Assembly: GCF_900106525.1 (NCBI RefSeq)
Contig: NZ_FNOG01000004.1
Location: 392,986 to 456,985 of the forward strand
Source: Lysobacter enzymogenes
GTDB taxonomy: Bacteria; Pseudomonadota; Gammaproteobacteria; Xanthomonadales; Xanthomonadaceae
Length of the DNA stretch: 64,000 nucleotides
Direction of reading: 5' to 3'
In this document: in pieces, positions 35,877-46,248 of the stretch
How positions within the stretch are numbered: the first letter of the stretch is position 1
Layout: every line of letters begins with the position of its first letter
Made by a program: the position numbers and the translations under genes
The notes under the pieces: model-generated
What the model saw: the letters and a program-made list of their open reading frames with translations, nothing else
The model's database searches: none
What the model was told of the DNA's origin: nothing

Positions 35877-37573
35877 GTCAGCTCGATCCGGCCGCACCAG
35901 TCGGCGCCGTCGGCGCCTTGGTCGAAGCGCCAGCGGTCGGGATAGGCAGTGGCCAGGCTGGCCTCGATATAGCGCGTGCCGGTGCCGCGGCCGCGGTGCG
36001 GCGCCGATCCGCGCGCGCTGCGCAACTCCAGGGTCCAGCGCTCGTTCTGGCGGCGCACGCGCAAGCGGAACGGCCGCTGCGCGCAAGCGCTGGCGCCGGC
36101 GTGGGTCAGCGCGTTCTCGATCTGCGCGTGCAGGATGCCGGGCGGCAGCGACAGCCGGGTGTCGTCGGCGTCGACCTCCAGCGACAAGGGCTGATCCGAG
36201 GCCAGGCCGACGATGTCCAGGTGGTTGCGGCACAAGGCCAGTTCGTCCTCCAGCGCCACGCTGGGGCGGGTGCTGCTGTCGCGCAGCCGGTCGAACTGCT
36301 CGGCCAGCGACTCGACCAGACGGCTGGCCCGCGGCGGCGCTTGTTCGATCAACTCTTGCAGGCAGGTCAAGGTGTTCATGAGCCAGTGCGGGTGGATGCC
36401 CCGTTGCAGCAGTTGCAGCGAGAGCTGGGCGCGCTCTTCGCGCAGGGTCGCGTTGTGGCGGTCCAAAGCGCGCAGCTGCGCCGCGTGGCGAATCAGCAAG
36501 AAGCCCATCAGCACCGCCAGCAGCAGGAAATACGGGCCGTCGAGGAAGGCGTTGCGCGCGACCGCCATCGCCAGCATGCCGGCGATCGACAGCGCCAGGA
36601 TCGGCGTGCGTTCCTCCGCCGCGCCTCGGGCGCGCGCCAGCACCGCCGCCGAGGCGAGCAGGCTCAGCAGCAGCACCGCCGCCGAACGCGCATCGAAGCT
36701 GGGCACGAACGCGGCCAGCGCGACGAGCGTCGCCAGATAGGCGACACGCGCGGCAACGGGCACGGCGACGCCGAAGTGACGCGCGAGGTAGGCCGGCAGC
36801 AGCGCCGCTGCCGCCAGGTGCAGCGCCAACAGAAGCAGCAAGCGCGGCGCGTGCCAGGGATAGGCATAGCCCAGCAGCGGGCGCCAGGCTTCGACGACCG
36901 GCAGCGCCAGCCCGACCGCGCACAGTGCGAGCAGCAAGCGCGCGCCGGGCGTGCGCGGGCGGCCGCGCTGGGCCGCCAGGAAGTAAAGACACGCCGCCGC
37001 CAGCGCGCCGGTGGCGAAGGCGGCGATCAGCCAGGGCCGCAGAACTTGGCCGTAGAGCATTTGCGCTGGCGCGACCACGGCGATGGCGTCCGCGCTGCGC
37101 AGATACCCGCTGCGATAGTGGCTGGACGCGAGCACCAGCAGTTCGTCCGTCCCGGCGGCGGCGGAGGGCGGCAGCGCGCGGACGATGTCGATGCGGCCCG
37201 GGCGTTCCTGCGCGGCGGTGCGGCCGACGACGCCATTGCCCGCCAACGGGCGTCCGTTCCAGTACAGCCGGCTGGCGCCGCGCAGCGACACACGCAGCGC
37301 GCGGTCGTCCGGGTCCTGCGTCGCGGGCGCGGGCGAGCGCCAGCGCAGCCAGTAGGGGCCGCGCCAACCGGCCAGTACGCGCTGATCGAGCGGGCGCCAC
37401 TGCGCGTCGGCGGGCGGGCGCGCCGGCAAGGCGCCGGAGGCTGCCTGCGTCGCGGGCGCCATTTCTCCGGTCAGCAACCGCACGGCCGTCATGTCGGGCG
37501 TCGCGGCGAGCAGCCACGCGGCGACGGCGACGAACAGGACGACGATGACGGCCAAGCCGCGTGGGATCTGCAT
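35864..37573 (-). CDS. LytS/AlgZ-like sensor histidine kinase
   Basis: A 569-residue membrane sensor with an N-terminal membrane anchor, a periplasmic domain (about 30-175) carrying a jelly-roll-like WPLD/YWLRWRSP region, seven membrane segments (about 180-370), a short coiled coil (LRALDRHNATLREERAQLSLQLLQRG) and a His_kinase domain. The phosphorylated histidine is in GIHPHWLMNTLTCLQELI. The ATP-binding region is divergent: LPPGILHAQIENALTHAG is the N box and GRGTGTRYIEASL replaces the usual GxGxGL. It phosphorylates the overlapping LytTR regulator. The stimulus is unknown. It is divergent from the alpha/beta hydrolase with 175 bp between. Confidence 0.9.
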   Translation of the reverse strand: MQIPRGLAVIVVLFVAVAAWLLAATPDMTAVRLLTGEMAPATQAASGALPARPPADAQWRPLDQRVLAGWRGPYWLRWRSPAPATQDPDDRALRVSLRGASRLYWNGRPLAGNGVVGRTAAQERPGRIDIVRALPPSAAAGTDELLVLASSHYRSGYLRSADAIAVVAPAQMLYGQVLRPWLIAAFATGALAAACLYFLAAQRGRPRTPGARLLLALCAVGLALPVVEAWRPLLGYAYPWHAPRLLLLLALHLAAAALLPAYLARHFGVAVPVAARVAYLATLVALAAFVPSFDARSAAVLLLSLLASAAVLARARGAAEERTPILALSIAGMLAMAVARNAFLDGPYFLLLAVLMGFLLIRHAAQLRALDRHNATLREERAQLSLQLLQRGIHPHWLMNTLTCLQELIEQAPPRASRLVESLAEQFDRLRDSSTRPSVALEDELALCRNHLDIVGLASDQPLSLEVDADDTRLSLPPGILHAQIENALTHAGASACAQRPFRLRVRRQNERWTLELRSARGSAPHRGRGTGTRYIEASLATAYPDRWRFDQGADGADWCGRIELTCAS

Positions 37574-37748
37574 GCCCGCATCTTATCGGCTGCGCGGAGA
37601 CGCTGGACCGCCGTTTGGAGCGGTTCGGCGGACGGACGCGGCCGGTACGCCGCGGCCAGGGAGAAGCTGGACGCCGTGGCCGCTGGGCTCGTCGCAAAGA
37701 CGCGAAGCGCCCGGCCACGTTCAGACCTTCTCTCAACCGGAGCGCGCT

Positions 37749-39242
37749 ATGTCGAGCCAATCGTTTTTCGTTTCAAGCCGTCGCGGCCGGCCCTTGCATC
37801 GGGCCGCGCGCTGGGCGGCGCTGTGCATCGCCCTCGCCTGCACGGCGCCGGCGCTGGCCGGCGACGCGCGCAAGCCGCTGGCGTTCGCGCCGTATGCGAT
37901 GCAGACCAAGGGCAACGGTACGATCGCGACTGAGGAAGCGTTTATCGAGGTGCCGCGCCGGCACAGCGAGCCCGACGGGCCGCGCATCCGTCTGCGCGTG
38001 GTGCGCCTGCCCGCGACCGGCGGCGACGGCCGCGCCGCGCCGGTGGTCTATCTCGCCGGCGGCCCGGGCGGCTCCGGTTTCGGCACCGCGCTCGGGCCGC
38101 GCTGGCCGGTGTTCGACCGCATCCGCCGCGAGACCGATGTGTTGCTGCTCGATCAGCGCGGCACGGACTTCTCGGAAATGCCGCCGGAGTGCACCCAGCA
38201 GCATCGCTTCGACGACGCGCAACCCTTGCAACGCGAGGCCGCGCTGACCGCGCTGCGCGCGACCGCGGTGACGTGCATCGCGCAGTGGCGCAAGGCCGGC
38301 GTCGATCTGGCTGCCTACACCACGGTCGAGAGCGCCGACGATATCGACGCGCTGCGGCGCGCGATGGGCCTCAAGCGCATCAGCCTGTGGGGAATGAGCT
38401 ACGGCACGCATCTGGCGTTGGCCACCGTGCGCCGGCACGGCGCGAGCCTGGAGCGCGTGGTGCTGATGGGGACCGAGGGGCCGGACGACACGATCAAGTT
38501 GCCGCTGGCCGCGGACGCCTTGTTGGCGGATCTGGCCGTCGTCGCCAAGAAGGACGGCTTCGACGATATGCAGGGATCGGCCCGGCGCGTGCTCGAAGCG
38601 CTGCGCCGTCAGCCCGTCCAGGGCAGCAGCCCGATGCACGACGGCAGGAAAGTCGTGATCGGCGAATTCGACGCTCAGTTGGCGATCGCCAACGCGCTGG
38701 GCCGGCGCTCTTCCCAGCGCATGCTGCCGCTGCTGTTGCGCGACGCCGAACGCGGCGACTACAGCCTGCTGGCGGGCTTCGTGCTGATGATGCGCGAGGG
38801 GCTCGGGGTCCGCGCGATGCCGCTGGCGATGGACGTGGCCTCCGGCCAGAGCCCGCAGCGTCGCGCCCTGGTCGAGGCGCAGGCGCGCGAAAGCCTGTTC
38901 GGCGACGCCTTGAACTTCCCGTTCCCGCAGCTCGCCGACGGCCTGGGGCTGGTCGACCTGGGCGAGGCGTTCCGCGCGCCGCTGCGCAGCAAGGTGCCGG
39001 TGCTTTTCGTCAGCGGCACGCTCGACGGACGCACGCCGCGCGCCAATGCGCAGGCGCTGTTGCCCGGCTTCCGCCAGGGCCGGGAACTGCTGGTTCGCGG
39101 CGCCAGCCACGACAACGAGCTGTGGCTGGGCCACCCGGGCATCGCCGAGAACATCGCCGATTTCCTAGCCGGCCGGCCGGTCAAGGACGAAGCGCTGGAC
39201 GTGCCGTTGCCAGTGTTCGTCAAGAACAAGTCCGAGCTGTAG
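37749..39242 (+). CDS. Secreted alpha/beta hydrolase, TAP-like peptidase family
   Basis: This 497-residue protein has a signal peptide (cleavage near ALAG) and the tripeptidyl aminopeptidase/proline iminopeptidase fold. It shows the oxyanion loop AGGPGGSGF, the nucleophile elbow LWGMSYGTHLAL, the acid in VSGTLDGRTP and the histidine in GASHDNEL, followed by a TAP C-terminal region. It probably removes short peptides or proline-containing ends in the periplasm or outside; the exact substrate is unknown. It ends with TAG. Confidence 0.85.
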   Translation: MSSQSFFVSSRRGRPLHRAARWAALCIALACTAPALAGDARKPLAFAPYAMQTKGNGTIATEEAFIEVPRRHSEPDGPRIRLRVVRLPATGGDGRAAPVVYLAGGPGGSGFGTALGPRWPVFDRIRRETDVLLLDQRGTDFSEMPPECTQQHRFDDAQPLQREAALTALRATAVTCIAQWRKAGVDLAAYTTVESADDIDALRRAMGLKRISLWGMSYGTHLALATVRRHGASLERVVLMGTEGPDDTIKLPLAADALLADLAVVAKKDGFDDMQGSARRVLEALRRQPVQGSSPMHDGRKVVIGEFDAQLAIANALGRRSSQRMLPLLLRDAERGDYSLLAGFVLMMREGLGVRAMPLAMDVASGQSPQRRALVEAQARESLFGDALNFPFPQLADGLGLVDLGEAFRAPLRSKVPVLFVSGTLDGRTPRANAQALLPGFRQGRELLVRGASHDNELWLGHPGIAENIADFLAGRPVKDEALDVPLPVFVKNKSEL

Positions 39243-39285
39243 TCGCCTAAGATAGCCGGCCACACACGGTTCCTGGATTCGGTCG

Positions 39286-39819
39286 ATGCCGGTTCGCGAC
39301 GACAACGCAGACGGCGAGTGGAGCGTTGAGGCCGTTCAATCGCGCTACCTGGCGCACTGCGCCCGATTGAACCTCCCCTCGCCCCGCCCGCTCCAGCCCA
39401 GGACGCATCGCAACGCCAACGGCGTCTGGGCGGAGCCGATCCTGCAGACCGTCATCGACGGCATCAAAGCCGGCGATGCGGCCTGCGTGGCGCTCGGCGT
39501 CGAGCTCATCGAGCAAGACCGCAAGTTTCCGTTCGGCCGCATCCTCAAGAGCAATGCCGCGCGGGCGCTGCGCAGCGCCGAGTTGCCGGACGCGCTGAAG
39601 CAGCGCGTCCGGCACCGGGTGGCGAACATGCTGGCGGCCGGCAATACGCCGCACGAGTTCAAGGAATATGCGCGTCTGCTGCGCAAGGTGGGGTTCGACG
39701 AGGAGTGGCCGCGGATGGCTGCGTCGCCGCCCAGCGCGAACAAGTACGCGATGCGTCACTTTGCGTATTTCCGCGCGGTGCAGGAACGGGCGCCCGGGTT
39801 CTTTCCGCGCGGGCGTTGA
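39286..39819 (+). CDS. Unknown protein, 177 residues
   Basis: A soluble, helix-rich protein without signal peptide. Blocks such as FPFGRILKSNAARALRSAELPDALKQRVRHRVANML and EFKEYARLLRKVGF suggest a small helical repeat fold. I do not recognise the family and no catalytic residues are evident. It starts 43 bp after the hydrolase stop; the two may share a transcript. Codon use matches the chromosome. Confidence 0.65.
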   Translation: MPVRDDNADGEWSVEAVQSRYLAHCARLNLPSPRPLQPRTHRNANGVWAEPILQTVIDGIKAGDAACVALGVELIEQDRKFPFGRILKSNAARALRSAELPDALKQRVRHRVANMLAAGNTPHEFKEYARLLRKVGFDEEWPRMAASPPSANKYAMRHFAYFRAVQERAPGFFPRGR

Positions 39820-39883
39820 ACGTTGGCGCGCGTCCGGCGTCTTTAGCGCTCGGCGCACTGCATCCGGCGCGAGCTGGAAGGTT

Positions 39884-39917
39884 CGCGGTCGCGGCTTGCG
39901 CCGCTCCTACATGTAGG
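39884..39917 (-). repeat. Interspersed palindromic repeat (GTAGGAGCGGCG type)
   Basis: CGCGGTCGCGGCTTGCGCCGCTCCTAC, the reverse orientation of a short element also found at 42266-42420 and 63937-63963. It lies in the 456-bp gap 39820-40275, in which I see nothing else that I can support. Confidence 0.7.
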
Positions 39918-40275
39918 GCGGCGCGAGGTTACGCGTGCGGCGGGAGGGCCGTTCTTCGGCTTGGTCATCGCAAGGGGATCGGCTTTTCTTGCCCTCAAGT
40001 GCAGCCATCGCGTTCCGGCCTGCGACGCATGCGACGTCGCGCAGGTTTCCAAATCCGTAAGCGCGGGCCGCGTTTTTTCGATCCGATCAACCCCTCTGCG
40101 CGCCCGATCACGCGCGATCTGAGCAATCGCGAAGGCGGCTTGCCGCTGCCGCGACGGCGCCGTTGAATCCGCGTGTGCCGCGCGGCGACTGCTCGCCAGA
40201 CCGCGGCATCGCGACGCGGGGCGCTCTCTCCGCTCCCGCGGTCGCGCCCTGCGAACCCTACGGAAAGGAAACCTC

Positions 40276-40782
40276 ATGAGCACCTCGAATCTGGGCACGA
40301 TCAAGCGCACCTGGTTGGCTTCGCTGTTGGTGCCGCTGGCCTTGGCCCTGCCGTTGCAGTCGGTGCAGGCGCAGTCGTTCACCACCCTGCGCACGTGGCC
40401 GGCCGGGTCGTTCGCCACCGGCTGGACGACCATCGTCGATACGCCCAACGGCCTGCTGTACTACAACGCGCAAAACGGCGCCGGTTCGGTCGGCCGGATC
40501 GACAGCACCGGCAATCACGTCACCATCCGCAGCTATCCGGCCGGCTCGTTCGCCACCGGTTGGACCAGCATCGTCTCTACACCCAACGGGTTGCTCTTCT
40601 ACAACGCGCAGACCGGCGCCGGCGCGATCGGCCGGCTCGACAGCGCCGGCAACCACACCACGCTCGCCACCTATCCCAACGGCGCCTTCGCGCTGGGGTG
40701 GAATCGCGTGGTGTATTCGCCCAACGGCGTCTTGTTCTACAACCCGGCCAACGGCGCCGGCGCGACCGGGCGGGTGAACTGA
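40276..40782 (+). CDS. Secreted protein with three tandem propeller-like repeats
   Basis: A 168-residue protein with a signal peptide ending in VQAQ, then three repeats of about 43 residues, each built as (T/S)xxxPxGxFAxGWxxIVxTPNGxLxYNxxxGAGxxGRxD. This resembles tachylectin-2/tectonin-like beta-propeller blades that bind sugars. Only three blades would make an incomplete propeller, so the protein may oligomerise or be a shortened paralogue. AAAGGAA precedes the ATG. A second small secreted protein follows 43 bp later. Confidence 0.7.
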   Translation: MSTSNLGTIKRTWLASLLVPLALALPLQSVQAQSFTTLRTWPAGSFATGWTTIVDTPNGLLYYNAQNGAGSVGRIDSTGNHVTIRSYPAGSFATGWTSIVSTPNGLLFYNAQTGAGAIGRLDSAGNHTTLATYPNGAFALGWNRVVYSPNGVLFYNPANGAGATGRVN

Positions 40783-40825
40783 TCGCTGCGCATCGATGGA
40801 CATCCACTTTCAGGAGAAGATCGCC

Positions 40826-41218
40826 ATGAAGTCTCTGTTCGCCGTATCGGTCGTCGTGTGCGCTGTCGTTGCTTCGCTCGCGCCGGCCCATGCCGGCTTC
40901 AAGCAGTACGTCGCCGTCGACGTGGGCACCAACTACGCCGAAGGCAGTGTCGGCTACGCCCGCAACAGCACCGACACTCGCCAGAGCATCGGTTGCACGG
41001 TGTACGCCACCTCGGGCGTGGCGTCGCTGTCGGCCATGTGCTCGGCCGCCAATGCGTTCGGCGCGCGCGCCACCTGCACCACCACCGAGGCGCCGCTGGT
41101 GTCGGCGGCGCAATCGGCCAAGGGCGATTCGTATATCCACTTCATGTTCGATGCCGCCAAGAAGTGCACGGAAATCTGGGTCGACAACGACTCCAGCTAC
41201 GAGCCCAAGAAGCCCTGA
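40826..41218 (+). CDS. Small secreted protein, 130 residues
   Basis: The ATG follows AGGAGAA. There is a clear signal peptide (cleavage after PAHAG) and a mature domain of about 107 residues with four cysteines (GCTVYA, MCSAA, ATCTTT, KKCTEIW), which may form two disulfides. No family is recognised. Because it is close to the repeat protein upstream, the two may be made together. Confidence 0.65.
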   Translation: MKSLFAVSVVVCAVVASLAPAHAGFKQYVAVDVGTNYAEGSVGYARNSTDTRQSIGCTVYATSGVASLSAMCSAANAFGARATCTTTEAPLVSAAQSAKGDSYIHFMFDAAKKCTEIWVDNDSSYEPKKP

Positions 41219-41399
41219 GCCGCGCGCGACCGGCGGGCGGCGGCGCGGTTTTCGGTCTGGAGCGTTGTGCGAACGCGACGGCCCGCATTGGCCGTCGCGT
41301 TCTTGTTTGCGCCGCGGGTGGACGCCCTCGTTTGCGCGGCTGCGTCGCCGCAGGCCGGCGTGTGCGAAGGAGTATGCTGGGCGACGGTTCCTCCCGCCT

Positions 41400-42209
41400 A
41401 TGGACGCAATGGATCGTTCGCACGACGACGCTTGGTATTTCGAACCGCTCGGCGCGTTGCGTTTCGCGCCTAGCGGCCATGTAGGCGGCGGCTGGAACCC
41501 GCGCGAGCAGCACATCGCGCCGGCGTTCGGCTTGCTGACGCATCTGCTCGAACGGCATCGCGAGCAACGCGGCGGCGGCGATCTCGCGCTCGGCCGGCTG
41601 AGCTTCGATATTCACGGCGTGCTGCCGATGGAGGCGTTCGAGGTCGAACTGGACGTCGTTCGGCCCGGCCGCACCATCGAGTTGGTGGAAGCGCGCATCG
41701 TGCACGGCGGGCGGACCGCGGTGGTGCTGCGCGCGTGGTGGCTGGCGCGTACCGACAGCGCCGCTTTGGCCGGAACGCCCCAATCGCCGCTTCCACCGCC
41801 GGAGGCGCTGCCATCGTGGGATTTCGGCAGCGTCTGGCCCGGCGGCTTCGTCCGCAGCGTGCGCACGCGGCGGCGCGAGCAGGCGCCGGGGCAGTGCGTG
41901 TTCTGGGTCGATACGGACGTGGCCTTGCTGAAGGGCGAAACGGTGAGCCCGACCGCACGGCTGATGGGGCTGGTCGATATCGCCAACGGCGCGACGCCGC
42001 GGGTTTCGCCGGAACGGGCGCTGTATCCGAATCTCGACCTCACCGCGCATCTGCTGCGCGCGCCGGTCGGGCCGTGGGTGGGGTTCGATACGTCGGTGAG
42101 TTTCGGGCCCGGAGGCGTGGGGCTGACTCACAGTTGGATCCACGACCGCGAGGGTGTGGTCGGAGTGGTCAGTCAGTGTCTGACGGTGCGGCCGGTGGCT
42201 GGGGCTTGA
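41400..42209 (+). CDS. Thioesterase family protein (double hotdog)
   Basis: A 269-residue cytoplasmic protein of the acyl-CoA thioesterase-like family. Two hotdog halves are visible: HVGGGWNPREQHIAPAFGLL with RLSFDIHGVLP and ELVEARIVHGGRTAVVLRAWW in the first, and ARLMGLVDIANGATPRV with LDLTAHLLRAP and SWIHDREGVVGVVSQ in the second. The likely reaction is hydrolysis of an acyl-CoA, with unknown chain specificity. The ATG at 41400 is used because the upstream frame has no family likeness. Confidence 0.75.
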   Translation: MDAMDRSHDDAWYFEPLGALRFAPSGHVGGGWNPREQHIAPAFGLLTHLLERHREQRGGGDLALGRLSFDIHGVLPMEAFEVELDVVRPGRTIELVEARIVHGGRTAVVLRAWWLARTDSAALAGTPQSPLPPPEALPSWDFGSVWPGGFVRSVRTRRREQAPGQCVFWVDTDVALLKGETVSPTARLMGLVDIANGATPRVSPERALYPNLDLTAHLLRAPVGPWVGFDTSVSFGPGGVGLTHSWIHDREGVVGVVSQCLTVRPVAGA

Positions 42210-42265
42210 GCGGTGCGGGTTGACCGATGGCGGCTTGCGTGAGCTTTCGTTCGCGCGTGTAAGCC

Positions 42266-42420
42266 CGCGGTCGCGACTTGCGTCGCTCCTACAGGGCTAG
42301 CCCGATGATTGCGCGGATGGGTTGCCCCCTGTAGGAGCGGCGCGAGCCGCGACCGCGAATTCCGGCGTGCGGCGCAAGCTGGCGACCCCGCGGTCGCGAC
42401 TTGCGTCGCTCCTACAGGGG
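42266..42420. repeat. Three copies of the GTAGGAGCGGCG-type repeat
   Basis: Copies at 42266-42296 (minus), 42327-42357 (plus) and 42389-42420 (minus) alternate in orientation, so neighbouring copies can pair as hairpins. They fill most of the 231-bp space between two convergent genes. Confidence 0.75.
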
Positions 42421-42440
42421 CCCAGGGCGGTGCGTGGGGC

Positions 42441-43721
42441 TCAGCGATTCAGGGATTCGGGGTGGCGGACTTGCCCTGCCCCGCGCACGACGAAGCGTTC
42501 GATGGTCAGCGATTCCACGCCCATCGGGCCGTAGGCGTGCAGGCGGGTGGTGGAAATGCCGATCTCGGCGCCGAGGCCGAGTTGGCCGCCGTCGTTGAAG
42601 CGCGAGGAGGCGTTGACCATCACCGCGGAGCTGCGGGTGCGGCGGACGAAGGCGTCGGCGGTCGCGGGGTCTTCGCTGGCGATCACTTCGGTGTGGTCGG
42701 AGCCGTAACGGGCGATGTGCGCCAGTGCGGCGTCGAGGTCGTCGACGACGCGGGCGGCGATGATGAGGTCGAGGTATTCGGCGGGGTAGTCGCTGTCGTC
42801 GGCGGCGGCTACGTCGATGCCGCTGTCGCTCGCCAAGGCACGGATGCGCTCGCAGCCGCGCACTTGCACGCCGCGGCCGGACAGCGCCGCGAGCGCGCGC
42901 GGCACGAAGGCGGGCGCGATGTCCTGGTGCACCAGCAAGGTTTCCAGCGCGTTGCACACGCCGGGGCGCGAGGCCTTGCCGTCCACCAGCAGGTTCAGCG
43001 CGAGATCGAGATCGGCGGCACGGTCCACGTAAAGATGGCAGACGCCTTTGTAGTGCTTGATCACCGGCACGCGCGCGTGTTCGGCTACGAAGCGGATCAG
43101 GCTTTCGCCGCCGCGCGGGATGGCCAGGTCGATCAGGTCGGACAGTTGCAGCAGTTCCAGCACGTGTTCGCGCGCGGTGTCTTCGATCAACGACACCGCG
43201 GCCTCCGGCAGGCCGCGTTCGCGCAGTGCGGCATGCAGGGCGGCGGCGATGGCGGCGTTGCTGGCGCGCGCTTCCGAACCGCCACGCAGCAGCACGGCGT
43301 TGCCGGCCTTCAGGCACAGCGCGGCGGCGTCGGCGGTCACGTTGGGGCGCGATTCGTAGATCATCGCGATCAGGCCCAGCGGCACGCGCTGGCGTTCGAT
43401 GGTCAGGCCGTTGGCGCGGGTTTCGCTGCGGGTGACGCCGTCGAGCGGGTCGGGCTGCGCGGCCACTTCGCGCAGGGCAGCGGCGATGGCGGCCAGACGC
43501 GGCGGGTCCAGGCGCAGGCGGTCGAGCATGGCGGCGCTGAGGCCGCCGGCTTCGCCGCGGGCAACGTCCTCGGCGTTGGCGGCGAGGATGGCTTCGCGCT
43601 GCGCGTCGAGTTGGCCGGCCATGGCTGCGATCAGCGCGGCGCGTTCGGCGCCGTCGAGCGCGGCCAGGGTCAGCGAGGCCGCGCGCGCGCGTTCGGCGAG
43701 AGTGCGTACGTAACCGCTCAT
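42441..43721 (-). CDS. proA: ProA, gamma-glutamyl phosphate reductase
   Basis: The 426-residue enzyme reduces gamma-glutamyl phosphate to glutamate semialdehyde in proline synthesis. It shows the NADP-binding region [17 protein letters not shown], the catalytic cysteine in [15 protein letters not shown] and the conserved [11 protein letters not shown]. Its start overlaps the proB stop (ATGA), giving the usual proBA pair, though here proA is the final gene of a ten-gene arginine/proline operon. Length is normal. Confidence 0.96.
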   Translation of the reverse strand: MSGYVRTLAERARAASLTLAALDGAERAALIAAMAGQLDAQREAILAANAEDVARGEAGGLSAAMLDRLRLDPPRLAAIAAALREVAAQPDPLDGVTRSETRANGLTIERQRVPLGLIAMIYESRPNVTADAAALCLKAGNAVLLRGGSEARASNAAIAAALHAALRERGLPEAAVSLIEDTAREHVLELLQLSDLIDLAIPRGGESLIRFVAEHARVPVIKHYKGVCHLYVDRAADLDLALNLLVDGKASRPGVCNALETLLVHQDIAPAFVPRALAALSGRGVQVRGCERIRALASDSGIDVAAADDSDYPAEYLDLIIAARVVDDLDAALAHIARYGSDHTEVIASEDPATADAFVRRTRSSAVMVNASSRFNDGGQLGLGAEIGISTTRLHAYGPMGVESLTIERFVVRGAGQVRHPESLNR

Positions 43722-44929
43722 TGCGCTGCCTCTTGGCTGTTCGATTCGAAAGTCGCGGATTCGATGGCGGCTACCGGCGCGGATGCGGCCGCCTTGTCGC
43801 CGATCATCACCAGATCGTCGCGATGCACGACCGATTCGCCATAACCGAAGCCCAGCACGGCCTCGATATCGCGGCTGTGCCGGCCCTTGATGCGCACCAG
43901 TTCGCCGGCGCTGTACTGCACCAGCCCGCGCCCCACCGCGTCGTCGCCTTCGGCCACGCGCAACTCGACCACGTCGCCGCGACGGAACTCGCCCTGCACC
44001 GCGACCACGCCGCCGGGCAGCAGCGAGGCGCCGCGCACGCGCAAGGCGTTGGCGGCGCCGGCGTCGATCAACAGGCTGCCGCTGGCCGGGGCGTGGCGCA
44101 GCCATTGCTTGCGCGCGCGCAGACGGTCGCTCTGCGCGGACACCAAGGTGCCGTGCAGGCGGCCCTGCGCCAACGCATCCACTACATCGCTGTCGCGCCC
44201 GCAGAACAGCGCGGTGGCGACGCCGGCGGTGGCGGCCTTGGCCGCGGCTTCGAGCTTGGTGCGCATGCCGCCGGTGCCGAGCGCGCCGGCGCCGCCGCTG
44301 GCGGCGAGCAACAGCTCGGGCGTGACCGCGGCGACGCGCTCGATCGGCCGCGCGCTCGGGTCGCGCTGCGGATGCCCGCTGTAGAGCCCGCCGATGTCGG
44401 TGGCGATCAGCAGCAGGTCGGCATCGACCAGCGAGGCCACCGCCGCGGCGAGGTTGTCGTTGTCGCCGAGCTTGAGCTCATCGACGGCGACGGTGTCGTT
44501 TTCGTTGATGACCGGCAGCGTGCCCAGCCGCAGCAGCTCGCGCAGCGAGGCGCGTGCGTTGAGGTAGCGGCGGCGGTTGCGCAGGTCGTCGTGGGTCAGC
44601 AGCACCTGCGCGACCGGCACGCTGGACAGTTGCTGCCAGAACGCGATCAGCGAGGCCTGGCCGAGCGAGGCCAGCGCCTGCCGCAGCACCAGCCCGTCGC
44701 CGCCGGCCTGGATCCGGCTGCGCCCGGCGGCGACCGCGCCGGACGACACCAGCACCACTTCGCGCTGTTGTTCGCGCGCGCTTTCGATGAAGCGCGCCAG
44801 GCCCGCGGCATAGCGCGGGTCGAGCCCGCCGCCGTCGAAGCCGGCCAGCAGGCTGCTGCCGACCTTGAGCACGGCGCGGCGCCAGGACGGCAAAGGCTGC
44901 GCGGCGAAGTCCTTTGCCGTCGCGCTCAT
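43718..44929 (-). CDS. proB: ProB, glutamate 5-kinase with PUA domain
   Basis: The 403-residue protein phosphorylates glutamate, the first and feedback-controlled step of proline synthesis. The amino-acid kinase domain (about 15-270) has [36 protein letters not shown] and [12 protein letters not shown]; a PUA domain (about 290-370) follows, as in the long form of the enzyme. Its ATG overlaps the argH stop and its stop overlaps proA, a strong sign of coupling between arginine and proline genes. Confidence 0.95.
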   Translation of the reverse strand: MSATAKDFAAQPLPSWRRAVLKVGSSLLAGFDGGGLDPRYAAGLARFIESAREQQREVVLVSSGAVAAGRSRIQAGGDGLVLRQALASLGQASLIAFWQQLSSVPVAQVLLTHDDLRNRRRYLNARASLRELLRLGTLPVINENDTVAVDELKLGDNDNLAAAVASLVDADLLLIATDIGGLYSGHPQRDPSARPIERVAAVTPELLLAASGGAGALGTGGMRTKLEAAAKAATAGVATALFCGRDSDVVDALAQGRLHGTLVSAQSDRLRARKQWLRHAPASGSLLIDAGAANALRVRGASLLPGGVVAVQGEFRRGDVVELRVAEGDDAVGRGLVQYSAGELVRIKGRHSRDIEAVLGFGYGESVVHRDDLVMIGDKAAASAPVAAIESATFESNSQEAAQ

Positions 44930-46215
44930 GTGAGTTCCTTCAAGCGCGCCTGCAACACGTCCAGGCGCAGATCGGCGGCGGCGCCGGGCGAGACGCGCGC
45001 GGCCAGGCTGGCTTCCGGGTCGCCCTGGGCCCAGCGCGCCGGGTCGGCGGCCTGCTTGTAGGCGTCGCGGAACGGCAGGCCTTGGCGGGCCAGATCGACG
45101 GCGAGGTCGGTGGCGTACATCGACGGGTCGAGCGCGGCGCGCATCGCCTGCGGCTTCCATTCCAGGTTGCGCAGCAGGTCGGGCAGCAGTTCCAGCGCGC
45201 CCAGGCCGCGGCCGAAGGCGTGGAAGATCGCGCCCTTGGAGAACTGCAGATCGCGGTGGTAGCCCGAGGGCAGCGACAGCAGGTGTTCGATTTCCGCGCG
45301 CGCGGCCGCAGCGGCGGCGTAGCTGGCGCGCATGAGTTCGATCACATCCGGGTTGCGCTTGTTCGGCATGATCGAGCTGCCGGTGGTGTACTCGGCCGGC
45401 AGCGCGACGAAGCCGAATTCGGCGCTGGTGAACAGGCTCAGGTCCCAGGCCAGCCGGCGCAGGTCGAGCAAGGCGGTGGACAGCGCGTCGATCGCGCCGA
45501 GTTCGAACTTGCCGCGCGAGAGCTGCGCATAAGCGGCGGAGACCTGCATGCGGCCGAAGCCGAGCGCGGCGGTGGTGTGGTCGCGCGCCAGCGGCAGGTT
45601 GACGCCGTAGCCGGCGGCGCTGCCGAGCGGGTTGGCGTCGACCCAGTCCAGCGTCTGCCGCGCGCGCACCGCGTTGTCGATAAAACCTTCTGCCCAGGCC
45701 GCCCACCACATGCCGGCGCTGGAGACCACGGCGCGCTGCAGATGGGTATAGCCCGGCAGCGGCAGGTCGCGTTCGGCCGCGGCGCGCGCCAGCGCGACTT
45801 CGGCGGTCTCCACGCACAGCGCGTGCACGCGCGCCAGGCGGTCCTTGAGCCACAGGCGGGTGGCGACCAGGATCTGGTCGTTGCGGCTGCGGCCGGTGTG
45901 GATCTTGCGGCCGGCATCGCCGAGGCGTTCGATCAGGCGGCCTTCGATGGCCGAATGGCCGTCTTCGAAGCGCTCGTCGAGGACGAAGCGGCCGGCCTGG
46001 AAGTCTTCGGCCAACAGCTCGAGTTCGCGCGACAGGCCGTCGAGTTCCTCGGCGCTGAGGATGCCGATCTGCTGCAGGCCCTGCGCGTGCGCGCGGCTGG
46101 CCTGGATGTCGAACACGAAGAATTCGCGGTCCAGGATCACGTCCTCGCCGGCGAGGAAGTTCTGGATGCGCGCGTCGACCTTGACGCCGGGTTTTTGCCA
46201 AAGCAGATCGGACAT
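44926..46215 (-). CDS. argH: ArgH, argininosuccinate lyase
   Basis: This 429-residue enzyme of the fumarase/aspartase superfamily splits argininosuccinate into arginine and fumarate, the last step of arginine synthesis. It carries the HTGRSRNDQ block, [14 protein letters not shown] [10 protein letters not shown], and the superfamily signature [12 protein letters not shown]. The stop overlaps proB. Slightly shorter than E. coli ArgH (457), like other Xanthomonadaceae. Confidence 0.95.
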   Translation of the reverse strand: MSDLLWQKPGVKVDARIQNFLAGEDVILDREFFVFDIQASRAHAQGLQQIGILSAEELDGLSRELELLAEDFQAGRFVLDERFEDGHSAIEGRLIERLGDAGRKIHTGRSRNDQILVATRLWLKDRLARVHALCVETAEVALARAAAERDLPLPGYTHLQRAVVSSAGMWWAAWAEGFIDNAVRARQTLDWVDANPLGSAAGYGVNLPLARDHTTAALGFGRMQVSAAYAQLSRGKFELGAIDALSTALLDLRRLAWDLSLFTSAEFGFVALPAEYTTGSSIMPNKRNPDVIELMRASYAAAAAARAEIEHLLSLPSGYHRDLQFSKGAIFHAFGRGLGALELLPDLLRNLEWKPQAMRAALDPSMYATDLAVDLARQGLPFRDAYKQAADPARWAQGDPEASLAARVSPGAAADLRLDVLQARLKELT

Positions 46216-46248
46216 GGGGGCGTTCGCTCGAATGCGGTCTGGAAAGAC

